Part shown: positions 38,639 through 50,613 of the stretch, in pieces
Layout: every line of letters starts with the position of its first letter
Position numbering within the stretch: position 1 is the first letter of the stretch
NCBI GenBank assembly: GCA_003952965.2
Contig: CM025853.1
Span: 19,834,824-19,898,823, forward strand
Source: Morella rubra
Lineage: Eukaryota; Streptophyta; Magnoliopsida; Fagales; Myricaceae
Length of the DNA: 64,000 nt
Reading direction: 5' to 3'
Notes under the pieces: model-generated
Seen by the model: only the letters and a program-made list of their open reading frames with translations
Database searches by the model: none
Told to the model about the DNA's origin: nothing
Made by a program: the position numbers and the translations under genes

Positions 38639-39007
38639 TGATGATGCCAAAATCACCAAGAGCCGGAGCTGATCAGACCTGAAAGGAAATAAGAAGAGAG
38701 GCGACGTTGGATGTGGAGACTCCGATGCCTAAGTTAGATCTCAAGAAGAGTTTAATCTGGAGAAGTAATTAAGCTTAGAAAATATAATGGGGGTACCTAT
38801 CTTATATAGGATGTGGGCGCCATAGTCCTAAAGGGAGTTTAATACCATGAGCTTTAGGACTCCTTGAATAGCTAGGCGGGAAGACATAGGGGGATTAATT
38901 CATATTCATGAGGGTTAGAGGCCTTGAACATGCCTGTGGCCTTGGGCGGAACTACGGATGGGCTAGTGTATTTCAATTGGTTGGGCCGGTCATATTATGG
39001 TCCATCA
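38639..39007 (-). repeat. LTR of the gypsy fossil, with adjacent polypurine tract
   Basis: On the minus strand it starts TGATGGACC and ends GGCATCATCA. A TATA-like CCTATATAAG lies near 38810, followed by the CTTAGGCATCGGAG block often seen in plant gypsy LTRs. A purine run AGGGGGAGGGAC sits just before it (about 39012-39024), as expected of a polypurine tract, which marks this as the 3' LTR. Confidence 0.65.
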
Positions 39008-39596
39008 GTAGTCCCTCCCCCTAAATGGGCTTGGACCGACCGGGAGTTTATCGGACCTGTCGCTGTTAGGTCCTAATGGACTGTATCATGGCCCTTCAGT
39101 AGTCCCAAGAAAACAAAAATCTGACTTGGGATTCGAATTATGGGGTGCAGAACTTGCCTGCTGCTGTTTGTGCTCATGAGGATGGGAGAAATGGAGTTTA
39201 TAGGCCCGTTGGAATGTCATGGGCTGTGGTCTCGACGGGTTAGATAATACATGCGTGGAGGCTGATTGAAGGAAGGCCAAGGCATAGACACTTTGGGCGT
39301 TTATCTGGATTCGACTCGGTTTTAATACGCTTGAAGCTCGAGGGGGTGAGCATGAATGGGCTGAGAGCAGTAGAGGCTGCGTGTCTAGTACCTAATCCGT
39401 TGACGTTTGAAATGAAAGGGTCTGTAGGAAAGGAGACATTTATTGATTAAGTGACCTGCAAGCTATTAGACGACTGGCCTTCTATCCCTTCGGTCTATAC
39501 CCTCAACAGTCATTTGTGCCGTCGTGCTCAATTTGCGAAAACCGTCATTATCCGATAGCCTTTGAGAGAGAAAATTTCTTTCTTTTTCCTTGAAAG

Positions 39597-42120
39597 ATGA
39601 CTTCTTCCTACAATGAGTCTGAGGGGGCAATAGTTGGGGAGTCAGGACCCAAAGGTACATTGCCGGTGTCCTTGTGGGTCTCAAATCGTCAACCCAAACA
39701 CTTGACAGAAGTGCATGCCAAGTCCGACATTCTGGTGTCCATCATGATGCGAGTACTAGGTCCTAAAGAGAGGGTGGTGTGTTGCGACGAGGGGGAAATT
39801 TCATTCTTCGAAGATGTTTTGCACGCTAAAATACGGTTTCCTTTTTCTTGAAACATGCGGCAACTCTGGCATAGGTATTCTCTGTCCCCAAGCCAGCTCG
39901 CCCCAAATAGCTAGTGCTTGGCATTAGGTTTTTTGCCCTTTAGGATAAACTCTTCGCTGCGCAGAACCCTTCTTCATGGCGGGAGTTTGCGTGGTGTTAT
40001 AAGCTGATGAGGAGTCCTAAAGGTTACCATTTTTTCCAAGCTCGGGATGGGAGAGGATTATTCCATGGTCTTCCCTCTAACAACAAGGGATGGCATGAGA
40101 GGTTTTTCTTCATCTTGGTCGAAGGCTAGGAGTATCCTCCGGATGAGAAGGATCCTATTATTAGCGTGCCATCAGTAATCAGTACGAGGTAGGTGCCTGT
40201 GATAGCTAGATGATGTAAGTCTACAGTTTGTGATGATCTTCAATTTCTATTGTTTGTGAAACTGGCTATTCTCTTTCTTGATTTTTGCTGTTAGGCTTTG
40301 TCATAGTTTTTGCTATTAGGTTGTTGTGTTAATGTGGTGTGATAACTTGTATGGGCCAAAAGTGGTTGCAAACTCCTCGTTCAGAAGGGGGAAAAACCAA
40401 TAGCTGTCTTGCAAGTCCGACCGATTGGTGAGGTCTGCTGGGATGATAAGGTCTAGCTTGTCGGAGTAGCGTACGTCAAGCTGAAGCTTGATGCAGCGAA
40501 GGAAGCCCGTATACGGAAGGTTGTGGAGTACAAACCTTAGGATGTGGTCGAGCTGCTCCTTGCTGCTGGGTGCTGGTGCGGGGTCCTCGGTGGATGAGTT
40601 TGTGATGATCTTCAATTTCTATTGTTTGTGAAACTGGCTATTCTCTTTCTTGATTTTTGCTGTTAGGCTTTGTCATAGTTTTTGCTATTAGGTTGTTGTG
40701 TTAATGTGGTGTGATAACTTGTATGGGCCAAAAGTGGTTGCAAACTCCTCGTTCAGAAGGGGGAAAAACCAATCAAAGCTGTCTCTCCACCCAAGGCAAG
40801 TCCGACCGATCAGGTGGTGAGGTCTGCTGGGTCACTGGTGCGGGAGATAAGGTCTGCGACAGCTTGTCGGAGGGTAGCGTCCTCTACGTCAAGCATTGAA
40901 GGTGTGCAAATTGTGGGTGAAATTGCGGCTCCTCTTGGGGCAACATCTCTGGGAAGATCGGGGTCGAAAACCCGATCTCATAAGAGGCTTCAGCCAGTGG
41001 ACGAGTTAGAGAAAGAGGAGACCCTTTCTTCACGCTTGATGAGTAAGAAGGCCAAATTTTATGGTTCTCCCGAGCCACCTAACGTTGAGCAGGGTGAATC
41101 GGCCTCAGAGTCCTCCCATTCTACCCCATACCCCGAGCCGTCGCCTGGTTTAATGGATATTTTGGAAGCTGTAGGGCGGCGAAGTTTGACACCTAGTTCT
41201 CCTACAAGTCGAGATCAAGTTTTCATTCCTCCTCAATTTTCTCCCATTCCTCCGAAGGCTGACGAGGTGTTAAGTGCAGGGGCCTTCGGCATTCCCCATG
41301 CTGAGACTACTTGGTAACCACTTCAAGGGGCAGTAAATCGGGTTGAGGATTCATTACCAAGTTTCTCCTCGTCTATGAAACAACTTTTGTTGGATTATCG
41401 CGCCATGTCGTCGATGCTGCGAGTGGAGCAGGCCTGCAATGAGGCACTACAGGCTATCCTTGACAAGCTTCGAAAGGAGATAACACTGGAGGGAGACAAG
41501 TATAGTGCCCTCGAGGGGGGGTTGATGTTGTGGACAGCGCGTTCCTCCTGAATTGCAAACTCTGCGATCGGATGTGAAGGAGTTACGATAAGGGTTGATT
41601 GTTGGTACTGCTCGCGAGGGGGAGCTGTCTCAAAGGGTATCAATCTTTCGAACAAGTTGGGATAATCAGTAGTCAATTTGATGGTCAGTCATTGGGAGGT
41701 CAAATGTTTGGAGGGGGAATGCCAGCAAAAAAACAAAGAGCTGGCGAGGATGGTCGGCGTTGTGCTCACCAAGAAATCACTCCGTGAGGATGTTGCTAGT
41801 GAGAGTTTATATGCATTTAAGGGGGCCGATGAGCTGCGACAACAATGTTACCAAGCTCTTGGGGAAGTAAAATGGCTGAAGCGGGAGACTTAGCAGCTGC
41901 AACATGAACTGCAAGTAGTAGAGGCAAGCCTCATGGCGAAGTGGTTGACTGGCTTTTATACTGGCTTTGATTCTTTGGTTAAGGTGGCTAAGGATAAATT
42001 CCCTGGTGTGGACCTAATCGATTTTTAGGCGGAGGACTATATCGATCAGGCGGGCAACGAAGCCGGAAGTCCTATGAGCGAGGAAGCGGAGTAGGTTCCT
42101 TTGGAGACCATATGGGAGGA
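39597..42120 (+). pseudogene. Extra ORF of the gypsy fossil, opposite strand
   Basis: A plus-strand coding remnant in several pieces (main open stretches 39597-39851, 40814-41317, 41599-41893). The first part and the following DNA resemble the 'putative gypsy-type transposon' family often found in plant LTR elements. The middle is Ser/Pro-rich, and the last part is Glu/Arg-rich and probably coiled coil. It lies antisense to gag-pol, between pol and the LTR. It is broken, and its function in the family is unknown. Confidence 0.5.
40226..40969. repeat. 372-bp tandem duplication
   Basis: Positions 40226-40597 and 40598-40969 are direct copies. The first ~180 bp are essentially identical, while the later parts differ by several length changes. 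It lies inside the extra-ORF region of the gypsy fossil. Confidence 0.8.
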
Positions 42121-42405
42121 AGGGTCGAGTAGTCAGCTGGCTGTGGTGGCCCTTCCTGCCAATTCACCTTCCCCAGTACCGGAGATTTCCTTAGCATATC
42201 TAATAGTTGCAGACCTGCTTCTGGCGTTTGTGGACCAAGCTGAGAGTGGTGCCGTGCTTGACCTTAGAAGATGGTAGAAGCTAATCCAGCAACTGTAGGA
42301 GAGCCAGCAGCGGTGCCGAGTGGAAGAGTAGGAGCGTCTACGTAGTACCCAAATGCAGCCGTAGTAATTTTCTTTGTTTTGATGCACATCTTTTGGTATG
42401 TTCAA

Positions 42406-43517
42406 ACATTTGGTTGTTGATCCTGTGGTTTCTGCCCTTAAATTTGGGAATGTTGTGCTCTGTTAGGGGCATAATTTTGTGACTGCTGTGGTTTATTTGA
42501 TATGATCTCTAGTTGGCAGTTCTTGAATTGGTGTATCTGTGGTAAGCGGTAGATAGGTGTGCTCATGCGGCCTCTGTTGCCCGAGCTGTGAGATTGGTAG
42601 TGTTGGTGTGGCAATCGGGAGGATGGTTGTGGCCATGCGCTTTTATCCTATGCGTTCATCTTTGAACCTTGTGCTTGTGTGTTGGTACGGACTTTAACGC
42701 TTTTGCATGCACCTGAACATGCTTTGTTTACGAGCTCCTTCGTCGTGCTAGGTCCTGCATTACTTCGTTGGGCCAAGTGAGATTTTGTTATCCCAATCGA
42801 GGGTTATTCCAATCTTCATATGTTTTTTCTTAGGGACACAAGTCCTGTGGCGTTGTAATTGTGTTGGGGAATTAGTGTTGTGATCGTGACCATGTGGTGA
42901 TGACGTTCCTAATATCGAGTGGTGGTTTGTCCTAACTTGTCAACCTACGTTATGGGGACGATGGATGTGACAACTGGTGTTGATGACACATGCTATCGTT
43001 TTACCTTGTGAGTGGCATGGCTTTTGAATTTTATCTGGGTAGTATTGCGTATTTCTTTGATGATGCAGCTGGATGTACCACGTTTATGATTTAGTGATGT
43101 AATTGTAAGAAATCGTATCATCAACAAACGTCAGCATTTGTGACCATGAGCCCTAGGCGACACTTTAGCTCACTATTTGGAAATTGTATAGGTATGATTA
43201 ACACGCTCTTTGAAGGGTCATGAATTAACTTCTCACCAGTGCTGAAGCGTCTGAACCACTTCGTGAAACGTCCGGGGGAAGATAACATTATAGAGGCGTT
43301 TCAACTGCCATCAATAGCCTTTCTTTATATATGGCATGCCTTATTTCCTTCAGCTTGAATCTTTAGCCTCTTTCTTTCTTTTCTTGTCTCCTTTCCTTGT
43401 TCATTCACGGTGGATTATCTAATTGCCCTCCTGAGGGAGTTTTTACTGGATATTTTTCTTAAAGAAACCACCAACACAACTGTGGACCCATGCAACCCAT
43501 AAGAAAGTGAGAACTCA
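42406..43517. other. Non-coding interior of the gypsy fossil
   Basis: No recognisable coding similarity. The composition is GT-rich on the plus strand. The right part may be leader or promoter-like DNA carried with the F-box-like fragment that follows, but this is not shown. Confidence 0.3.
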
Positions 43518-44046
43518 GTGTTCACTTTGTTGAACATCCGAGGAACTTGCAAGACTCTTCGTAAGGCTTTGGATTGTGATGTCGTCTATAGATCTTGTTG
43601 CATGGAGGAGCTGCTCGATCTTGTGGCTAGTCTGCTTGAGGTAGCCAAGTTTGTGGACTTACTCTTTATCCATTGCAACCCCGACGTCCTTTTTCTTGAG
43701 GGGTATTCACACAATGTTCATGGGGGACAATTATTTCAAAGGCTTGAAGTTGGTGAAAGAGGCCATGGAGGCTGGAAATATCAAGGCGACGTACTTGTTT
43801 TGCATGTTGGAGTTGTTGAATGGTTCTCACTTGGAGTCCGATGATGTTGTCTGTGTTTTCAGATTTCTGGGGCCTTTAAAAGATAATGGAGATATGATGT
43901 GGGTTACAACAGTTCGGCCAGAGTTAGAAGTGGAAGATTGGCTCGGGATTACTGATCAGGGACAAGGCCGATGTGTTTGCATGTTGGAGTGTGTTGAATG
44001 GACTCATTGGAGTGCCGAAGATGGTTGTCTGTGGTCAGATTTCTAA
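43518..44046 (+). pseudogene. F-box (At2g35280-like) gene fragment
   Basis: Two overlapping frames together recall the plant F-box/Sel1-type proteins related to Arabidopsis At2g35280. FTLLNIRGTCKTLRKAL (43521 on) fits the middle of the F-box. Later, CNPDVLFL and GLKLVKEAMEAGNIKATYLFCMLELL (43651-44046 frame) fit the Sel1-like repeat. Usual members have about 150-300 residues in one frame. Here the similarity changes frame near 43680-43730 and the start of the F-box is missing, so this is a decayed fragment. It lies between the extra ORF and the tandem array of the gypsy fossil, suggesting that the element captured a host gene piece, or that a later insertion brought it in. Confidence 0.55.
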
Positions 44047-44394
44047 AAAGATAATCGGAGGCTGACAGAATAGGACAACCATACATACAACTCTCAAGAA
44101 TTATTATCACGAGTTAGGCTGGGAGATTGGCTCGGGCAACCTGAGTGTGTTATGCTCAACTCTTTAGAATGGGCAATAGATTATTACCTTCTCTTGTATG
44201 TATTGTAAGGCCAATCGGGAGATGACTTATGAGTTAACCGGCCACTATGGGCTGCCCTTTTGAATATTTTATTACCTTGTGCTTTCCCTCTCTTTGTAAA
44301 ATAAAGTTGTCTTGTTCTCCTCTGTTTGTGCATTTGCATGCATTCTCACTTTTGTTTGTCTTGTTAGAGCTTTGTCTTTGTTAGAGTTGTGCCT

Positions 44395-45140
44395 TTGCAT
44401 TTGGGGAGTTACACCCGTTCTCTGGTGAGGGGGTGTCCTTGACATTTGTGGAGTTACACCAGTTCTCTGGTGAGGTGGACTATCCTTGGCATTTGTGGAG
44501 TTACACCTAGACCAATTTGTAGTGGTGCCCTTGTCCCTGTGGCAACTGACTGGTTTGCGGGTATGGGGGTGCCTTTGGCACAGGTCGGTTAGACCAATTT
44601 GCTGGAGTTGAGGTGACCTTGGCATTGGTTAGGTTAGACCGATTTGCTGGTGTAAGGGTGCCCTTGGCACAGGTAAGTTAGACCAATTTGCTGGTGTAGA
44701 GGTGCCTTTGGCATAGCTCAAGTATTGGTGTAGAGGTGCCCCTGGCACAAATGAGTAAGACTAGCCGCCCAGGGTGTTCCCGTCACGTGGGTAATTATTA
44801 AAGGTGCCCGTAGCACTGGCGCTTCATGGTGCCTTTGGCACAATCTTTTAGACCAATTTGCTGGTGTAGAGGTGTGTTTGGCACAGGTCAGTTAGACCGA
44901 TTTGCTGGTGCAGAGGTACTCTCGACACAGGTCTTTTAGACCAATTTGCTGGTATAGAGATGCCCTTGGCACAAGTTAGATTGATTTGCTGGTGTAGAGG
45001 TGCCTTCAACACAAATGAATTAGACCAGCCGGCCGGGATGTTCCCATCATTGGGGTACTCATTAAGGGTGCTCGTAGCACTGGCGCTTCATGGTGTCTTT
45101 GGCACAGTTCTTTTAAACCAATTTGTTGGTGTAGTGAACT
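44395..45140 (+). repeat. Degenerate tandem array (about 40-45 bp units) with higher-order repeat
   Basis: Units of the type accaatttgctggtgtagag plus gtgcctttggcacaggt recur more than ten times with variation. A longer block containing ccgtagcactggcgcttcatgg occurs at about 44752-44870 and again at 45015-45135, a higher-order period near 263 bp. Tandem repeats between pol and the 3' LTR are known from Tat/Ogre-type elements. Confidence 0.8.
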
Positions 45141-45311
45141 ATAATGTGAGCTTACAGGTGATAATGCTTCAGATGGGCTTGACAAGACTGCAACTTAAAG
45201 ACCTAGTCAAGGCGAGGCTTGTCGAGACATCTGACATGCCCATGACATGCCATGGCCCAAGCCATGACACGCCTTGCAGCATATTTGATAGGAACCCCGG
45301 TTTAAACCCCA

Positions 45312-48080
45312 CATCAATGCCTATTCCCTTCACAAGTAAGGACTTGTGAGTACTTGCGTTTAGCCCTCACCTTTAGTTGAAACTCTTTGGCCGACCCAGT
45401 GAAGCACTCAAAAGGGAAATACATCCTGAGTATCGGATCAAAAGAAAAGAAAAGATATTTTTGGTATTTTGAATTTATCGAAAGATAAATTAAAAGAAAT
45501 ATGGATGGTTGGGAAAATGGATGAAAAGAAGGATAAGCAAGCCTAAGCTCGAATGGGCTGACACCACTAGACGAACTTAGAACCTGATTGTGGAACAACG
45601 CTTAACCCAACGATGAACCTCTAACAAAAGATGTCAGGCCTAACCCCAAGCACCAAACCTCCTTTGCTAGCCCAAGCTTCTAGGCCTAAACGATTTCCTA
45701 ACTTCAAAGTAACTCAACGCAAGTCAGGTCTAACAAGTGTGAAAAGTGTCAGGCCTAACCCCAAGCACTATAGCACCCATGCTAACCCAAGTGTTAGGCT
45801 TAACCCCGAACACTGAAGATAATGGCACAAAGGCCAAAAGCTCTCTTGGAGACTTCTATTCAATAATAATTGGATGCTTACAAATGGTGCCATGGAGGGG
45901 TGTATATATAGTACCTCCATGGGCTTGGGCGGCAAGGCCTTTCCTTGTAGAAGAAATGCTTGTTCTTACTCAAACAATCTTCAAGATCTTATTGAGGTTA
46001 AAAAGGAAAGATCTTGTAGAGATCTTGCCTTTTGCCTTAAACTAGCCCCAAAATAAGGACAAATCAATCAAAGATTGATTGTCCACAAAATTAGGGATGT
46101 GGCCGGCCATAAGCTTCCATATAGGGAGCAAAGGAATTGCCACATGCCTAAAAGACTCCTAACATCAATCAAGGAACAATCTTTCCAAAATAGGACCAAG
46201 ATTGTTGTCTTAATTGAATCTCACCAACATGGAAATGTCTGAGACTCAAAAGCAAAAACATAACACCCCTAAAATAGGGGATTCGGCCATATAGAGATCC
46301 CACATGCTGTTTACCCTATATAGCCGTTTGTGGTGGTTGCTGCTGCTGTGCTCCGCTGCTTCCACTACCGTTCCACCACCATTTAGGGTGGTGACATCAA
46401 AATGATACCTATGGTCTCCTGAGTCTTTTGAGACCAACCTCCTATGTGCTCCTCCATGCACCGTCGTGTCCAGTGGTCGTGTGGTGGTGCTACCAATCAA
46501 CTCCACTTGGCCTCGGGATCCACCTTGAATCATCTCCTGATGCACCTTAGGTGCGTCGCCACGACTGATAGTCTTGTGGTGGCACCTTTCCTGTACTGCT
46601 CCAACCCCCCTGACTTGTCTGGCATCAACTCTCCATAAGCTTTGTCTGGGCCATGCTGATGCTTGTCTCCCTTGTTGACTATGAATGATGGTATAGGCCA
46701 TGCCATGTTGCCCATGGGCGTCCACGTGCAAGCCTCTCCGCGCTCAAGGCATTGTCAGGCATGCTTGTAAGTCTTGCTATCTTTGGGGCTAGGATAGAGT
46801 TCCTGTCAATATTGGCATGCCCCACGACATTACCATGACAAGACAAAGCCAACCAAGGAGATAAGCATCGGCATGGTCCAGACAAGCTTATGGAGAATTG
46901 ATGCCAGACAAGTCAGGAGGGTTGGAGCAACACAGGAAAGGTGCCACCACAAGACCGTCAGTCGTGGCGGTGGAACTAAAGGTGCATGGAGAGTTGACTC
47001 AAGATGGATCTCGAGGCCAAGTGGAGTTGATTGGTAGCACCACCACACGACCACCGGACACGGGTGCATGGAGGAGCACATAGGAGGTTGGTCTCAAAAG
47101 ACTCAGGAGACCATTGTATCATTTTGATGTCACCACCCTAAATGGTGGTGGAGTAGTGGAAGCAGCGGAGCACAGCAGCGGCAACCACCACAAGTGGCTA
47201 GGACGGCCATATAGGGTAAACCGCATGTGGGATCCCTATATGGCCGAATCCCCCCATTTTAGGTGTGTTATGTTATTGCTTTTAAGTCTCGACATTTTCA
47301 TGTTGGTGGGATTCAATTAAGGCAACAATCTTGGTCCTATTTTGGAAAGATTGTTCCTTGATTGATGTTAGGAGTCTTTTAGGCATGTGCAATTCCTTTG
47401 CTCCCTATATGGAAGCTTATGGCGGCCACATCCCTAATTTTTGGACAATCAATCTTTGATTGATTTTTCCTTATTTTGGGGCTAGTCTTAAGGCAAAGGC
47501 AAGATCTCTACAAGATCTTTCCTTTTTAACCTCAATAGGATCTTGGAGGATTGTTTGAGTAGGGAACAAGCCTTTTCTCTACAAGAAAGCCTTGCCGCCC
47601 AAGCCCATGGAGGTACTATATATACTTCTCCATGGCACCATTTGTAAGGATCCAATTTATTATTGAATATAAGTCTCCAAGAGAGCTTTTGGCCTTTGTG
47701 CCATTATCTTCAGAGTTCGGGGTTAAGCCTGACCCTTAGGCTTGCATGGGTGCTATAATGCTTAGGGTTAGGCCTGACATCTCATCGACTTTGTTAGAAG
47801 TTCATCGTTGGGTTAAGCCGGCGTTGTTCCACAATCAGGTTCTAAGTTCGTCTAGTGGTGTCAGCCCATTCGAGCTTAGGCTTGCGTATCCTTCTTTTCA
47901 TCCATTTTCCCAACCATCCATATTTCTTTTAATTTATCTTTCGATAAATTCAAAATACCAAAAACATCTTTTCTTTTCTTTTGATCCGATACTTTGGATA
48001 TATTTCCCTTTTGAGTACTTTTCTGGGTCGGCCAAGAGTATTAACCAGAGGCATGGGTTAAGCACGAGTACTCACAAGTC
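45312..48080. repeat. Long inverted repeat, arms about 1.2-1.4 kb, spacer about 170 bp
   Basis: Left arm 45312-46678 and right arm 46850-48080 are reverse complements with frequent small differences; the left arm has about 100 bp more near 45650-45750. A weaker match continues outward and includes the last codons of pol on the right (to about 48120) and their inverted copy on the left (from about 45280). So the repeat mirrors the pol/post-pol junction of the element. A TATA-like tatatatag is present in each arm (about 45905 and 47622). Many open frames here are mirror images of each other and are not genes. Confidence 0.85.
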
Positions 48081-48088
48081 CTTACTTG

Positions 48089-50613
48089 TTAGGAGGATAG
48101 GCAATGGTGAGGGGTCTTGGACAGGGTCCTTATCAGGGCCGCATTCCATGAATGTGGGAGGTGCTTTCCCTGCATATTTTTTTTTCCGACTTTGTAAGGT
48201 CCTTCCCAGTTGGCGTGGAGCTTGCCTTCAGTAAGGTCGATGGTTGGTGGCTTCATCTCTTGTAGGACTAGGTTGCTTATGTAAAATCTTTTTGCTTTGA
48301 CACGAGCGTTGTAGCATCTTTCTACATGTCCCTGATAGTTATAGTTTCGCATACTAGCTTCATCTCTTTTCTCTTCCAGTAATTCAAAGTTGGTGCTGAG
48401 GTCAGCATCATTTTGTTCAGGGTCATGGTTACTCACTCGATAGGTGTGAACGCCTATTTCTATTGGGACCATGGTTCTGTGCCATATGCCAGGTTGAACG
48501 TTGTTTCTCCTGTAGGAGTTCAAGTTGTTGTTCGGTAGTCCTAAAGGACTCCTGGGAGTTCTTCTGTCCTTTTTTATTGTAAGCTTAGCCTTGAGCATGT
48601 TAACAATTGTTTGGTTTGTGACCTCTACTTGCCTATTGGCCTGAGGTTAAGCTAGAGATGAGAAATGATGTTGAATACCCAGCTCCTCGTAAAACTGTTT
48701 AAACCAGCGGTTGTCGAATTGCCTTCCATTGTTAGAGATTAGGACTCTTGGTATGCTGAACCTACATATGATAGTTTATGGATCTATTCTTCTGTGATGG
48801 AAGCTAAAGGTTGGGCTTCTATCCACTTAGTGAAGTAGTCGATTGGCTACTACTAAGAACTTCACTTTGCACTTTTAAGAGCAGAAAAGGTCCTACGATT
48901 GGGGTCATGTTTTCCGCTGGCAGTCATTAGATGGTTGTGCTGCGCTGGCATTTGTCACAACTTTTTACCATGGCCATGAAATCTTTTAATACTGTCAGCC
49001 AATAATAGCCTACCGGATGGCTTTGTTAGCTAGGGACCGTCCTCCTATATGGTTCCCGCATTTCTCTTAGTGGATTTCCTAGAGAACATAGTCTGCTTTA
49101 GGGGGAGCCAGGTATCAGAGGAGAGATCCAGAGAAACTTTGTTTGTAAAGCTCATTCAGTTGCATTGTGTATCGAGCATCTTCATTTGTATTTTTCGAGC
49201 CTCTCCTCTATCGGCCCGGGAGTTCTCCGGTAAGGAGAAAATGGTTGATTGATACACCCTACCATTCCCCTTGGGTTTTCTGCCACACTGCATGTTTGAA
49301 GTAAAAAGAAGGTTTATCCAAGACTTCTAGGGGAACATCCACATGACTCTCCACATTATCGGGGTCTAAAGCATTTGAGCCAAGCTGTCAGCTGAGGAAT
49401 ATTCCTCCCGAGGTATTTGCTATATTGAGAAGTATTTAAATAGGTGTGTTAGCTCTAGAACACGAGCCAAATACTCTTTCATATTGTTCCTTTTTGCTAC
49501 AAACTCGCCTTTGACTTGGTCAACTACTAGTTGGGAGTCACTGTGCATTTCAATTATGTTGGCACCCAAAAAAACTTGCGATGCTAAGGCCTACTAGGAC
49601 GGCTTCGTACTCGGCCTCATTGTTAATGGCTTTGAAGTTGAACAAGAGGGCATATCAGACGATCATTTGATCGGGTGACATCAGAACCACTCCCGCCCCG
49701 TTGGCCCACTTGTTTGAAAAGCCATTGACATGAGTAGTCCATACATGCTTTGCTCGGAGAGGGGAATATCGTTCCTTGGCCCCTTATAGAGCTTTGCTAA
49801 CATAGTATACGGAACGTTGGTGTCTCTACTCTTCATGGAGCAGGACGGTTTTGAGGGCCTGGTCATTGATGACGAGGTATAGGTAGAGCGTGTCTCCTTA
49901 GTTTGGGCGATTGAGCAAAAATGGGTTGTTGAGATATTATTGGAATTGAGTGAATGTCGTGGTACACTCGTCAGTCCATGCGAAATTGGTACCGAGAGTT
50001 TTAAAGAACAACAAACACTTGTTGGTAGATCGGGAAATGAACCAACTAAGAGCCAATACTTTGCCAATGAGATGCTGCATCTCCTGTATGGTGTGTGGGG
50101 GTTGCAACTACATGATTGCCTGTATCTTTTTCGGGTTGTCCTCTATTCCTCGGCTGGATATTAGGAATCCAAGGAATTTACCAGAGGAGAACCCAAAGGC
50201 GCATTTAGTTGGATTGAGCTTCATGCGGTATCTGTCTAAAACGTGGAAGGTTTCCTCAAGGTCAACTAAATGATCGTGAGCTTAGGTGCTTTTAACTAGC
50301 ATATCATCCACGCAGACCTCGATGTTCCTTCCGATTTGGTTTTTGAACATGAGGTTGACAAGCCTTTGGTAGGTGGCTCTCGCATTTTTTAGCTCGAAAG
50401 GCATGACTTTGTAGCAATATAGGCCTCTGTCAGTAACAAACACCGTTTTCTATTTTTCAGGATCGCCATACGTATCTGGTTGTATTCTGAAAATGCATTG
50501 AAGAATGATAATATTTTGTGCTCGGCAGTAGAGTCGACCAGCAGATCGACACAAGGCGGGGGGAAATTGTCCTTTGGGCACGACCAATTAAGATCCTTGA
50601 AATCCACCCGCAT
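48089..50613 (-). pseudogene. pol remnants of the gypsy fossil (reverse transcriptase to integrase tail)
   Basis: A reverse-transcriptase stretch is at 50389-50613 (VDFKDLNWSCPKDNFP then a GYNQIRM-like end). RNase H and integrase remnants lie in the scrambled frames below it, and a well-preserved integrase C-terminal region at 48089-48598 ends with GKLHANWEGPYKVGKK. Frames are interrupted many times. It is a fossil with no coding potential as it stands. Confidence 0.75.

Noticed and set aside
44395-45140. CRISPR-like array
   Set aside because: Units are contiguous and degenerate with no unique spacers; this is plant DNA and a retroelement tandem array.
46246-47320. Several 60-160-codon frames on both strands
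   Set aside because: They are mirror images within the inverted repeat and match no protein family.
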